From the NCBI RefSeq assembly GCF_019931215.1, contig NZ_JAIOUB010000005.1:62001-126000 (forward strand): a stretch of DNA of 64,000 bases, written 5' to 3'. The DNA is from Alcanivorax limicola. Its GTDB lineage: Bacteria; Pseudomonadota; Gammaproteobacteria; Pseudomonadales; Alcanivoracaceae. The notes beneath the pieces are model-generated. The model did not search any database and was not told where the DNA came from. It saw nothing but the letters and a program-made list of their open reading frames with translations. Position numbers and translations under genes: made by a program. Below are positions 63,775 through 64,000 of this stretch, piece after piece (position 1 is the stretch's first letter; each line of letters begins with the position of its first letter).

Positions 63775-64000
63775 TCACCAGAGGTGACTGTTGCTGTGGA
63801 GTGTCAGAATCACGATAGCGCCATCACGTTGCCCGAGGGTCAGCTTGACCTCGTTGCGTTGACCGGCGTCCTGGCCGAAGAGCTTGTGTCGCTCGGTTTC
63901 GGTAAACCCTATTTCAAGCGTGCCATCGGCATGTGCGGTATAGCGGGGTGTTTCGAAGTGCTGTTGCACATCGCTGGCAAAGTGCCAGAGCGTGCGTCGG
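63775..64000 (-). CDS. Hypothetical protein, 5' end cut by window edge
   Basis: The frame is open to the right edge (RRTLWHFASDVQQHFETPRYTAHADGTLEIGF...), so the start lies outside. Seventy-five residues of the C-terminus are visible, ending RDGAIVILTLHSNSHLW; the pattern is beta-rich. It is 7 nt upstream of the GST gene and probably co-transcribed. Family not recognised. Confidence 0.65.
   Translation of the reverse strand, partial: RRTLWHFASDVQQHFETPRYTAHADGTLEIGFTETERHKLFGQDAGQRNEVKLTLGQRDGAIVILTLHSNSHLW

Overview
The window is 64 kb of high-GC chromosome from a gammaproteobacterium. The core gene order (ispB / rplU-rpmA-obgE-proB / rpsT / murJ-ribF-ileS-lspA-fkpB-ispH / type IV minor pilins / thiO / pilRS / bamD / rluD-pgeF-clpB) is the order known from Pseudomonas aeruginosa PAO1 (about PA4542 to PA4569). 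The HSDL2-like dehydrogenase, the phasin, the AraC/TetR pairs and the many lipid-linked accessory genes suggest a marine relative such as Alcanivorax. That genus-level guess is inference from gene content, not from a search.

Region by region. 1-6.1 kb: an ABC1 kinase cut by the left edge, a phasin, two small unknowns, a short-chain dehydrogenase, and an AraC regulator followed by a HIT protein and a CPXCG protein. 5.8-7.8 kb (minus): ispB-yajG-selT-like. 8.0-19.4 kb: ribosomal proteins L21/L27, ObgE, ProB, S20, the lipid II flippase MurJ, then ribF-ileS-lspA-fkpB-ispH in tight linkage. 19.5-27.2 kb: a complete minor-pilin operon (fimU-like, pilV, pilW, pilX, pilY1, pilE) with an orphan fimT facing it. 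27.4-31.7 kb: thiO and the PilS/PilR two-component system. 31.8-39.6 kb: nadE, bamD, rluD, pgeF, clpB (with a good sigma-32 promoter) and a DUF4124 protein. 40-42.4 kb: ilvIH behind a long structured leader. 42.4-51.6 kb: an accessory stretch with a MerR-controlled epimerase, unknown membrane and exported proteins, MAPEG, PilZ, TetR plus a ferritin-like di-iron protein, a Ca/Na antiporter and an internally deleted phospholipase-D-like protein. 51.7-60.3 kb: a group of envelope and signalling genes: a small disordered protein, a PAS-GGDEF diguanylate cyclase, a Crp-like regulator, an OmpA-like lipoprotein and a DUF4398 lipoprotein, a CheB-CheR-PAS fusion with a PAS partner, two tiny membrane proteins and a YfaZ-like porin. 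60.5-64 kb: a large repeat lipoprotein, a GST-like protein and a truncated gene at the right edge.

Functionally the window joins isoprenoid supply (IspB, IspH), lipoprotein and peptidoglycan biogenesis (LspA, MurJ, BamD, PgeF), type IV pilus assembly and its regulators, and surface-related second-messenger signalling (PilZ, GGDEF, CheB/CheR).

Points that stand out: the minor-pilin block is inverted relative to P. aeruginosa while fimT is not; PilY1 has a degenerate metal site and two inserted beta-sandwich-like segments; the PLD protein has lost one of two catalytic halves in frame; and short (12-17 bp) tandem duplications recur in the spacers near gene starts. I saw no tRNA, rRNA, insertion sequence, prophage or CRISPR array.
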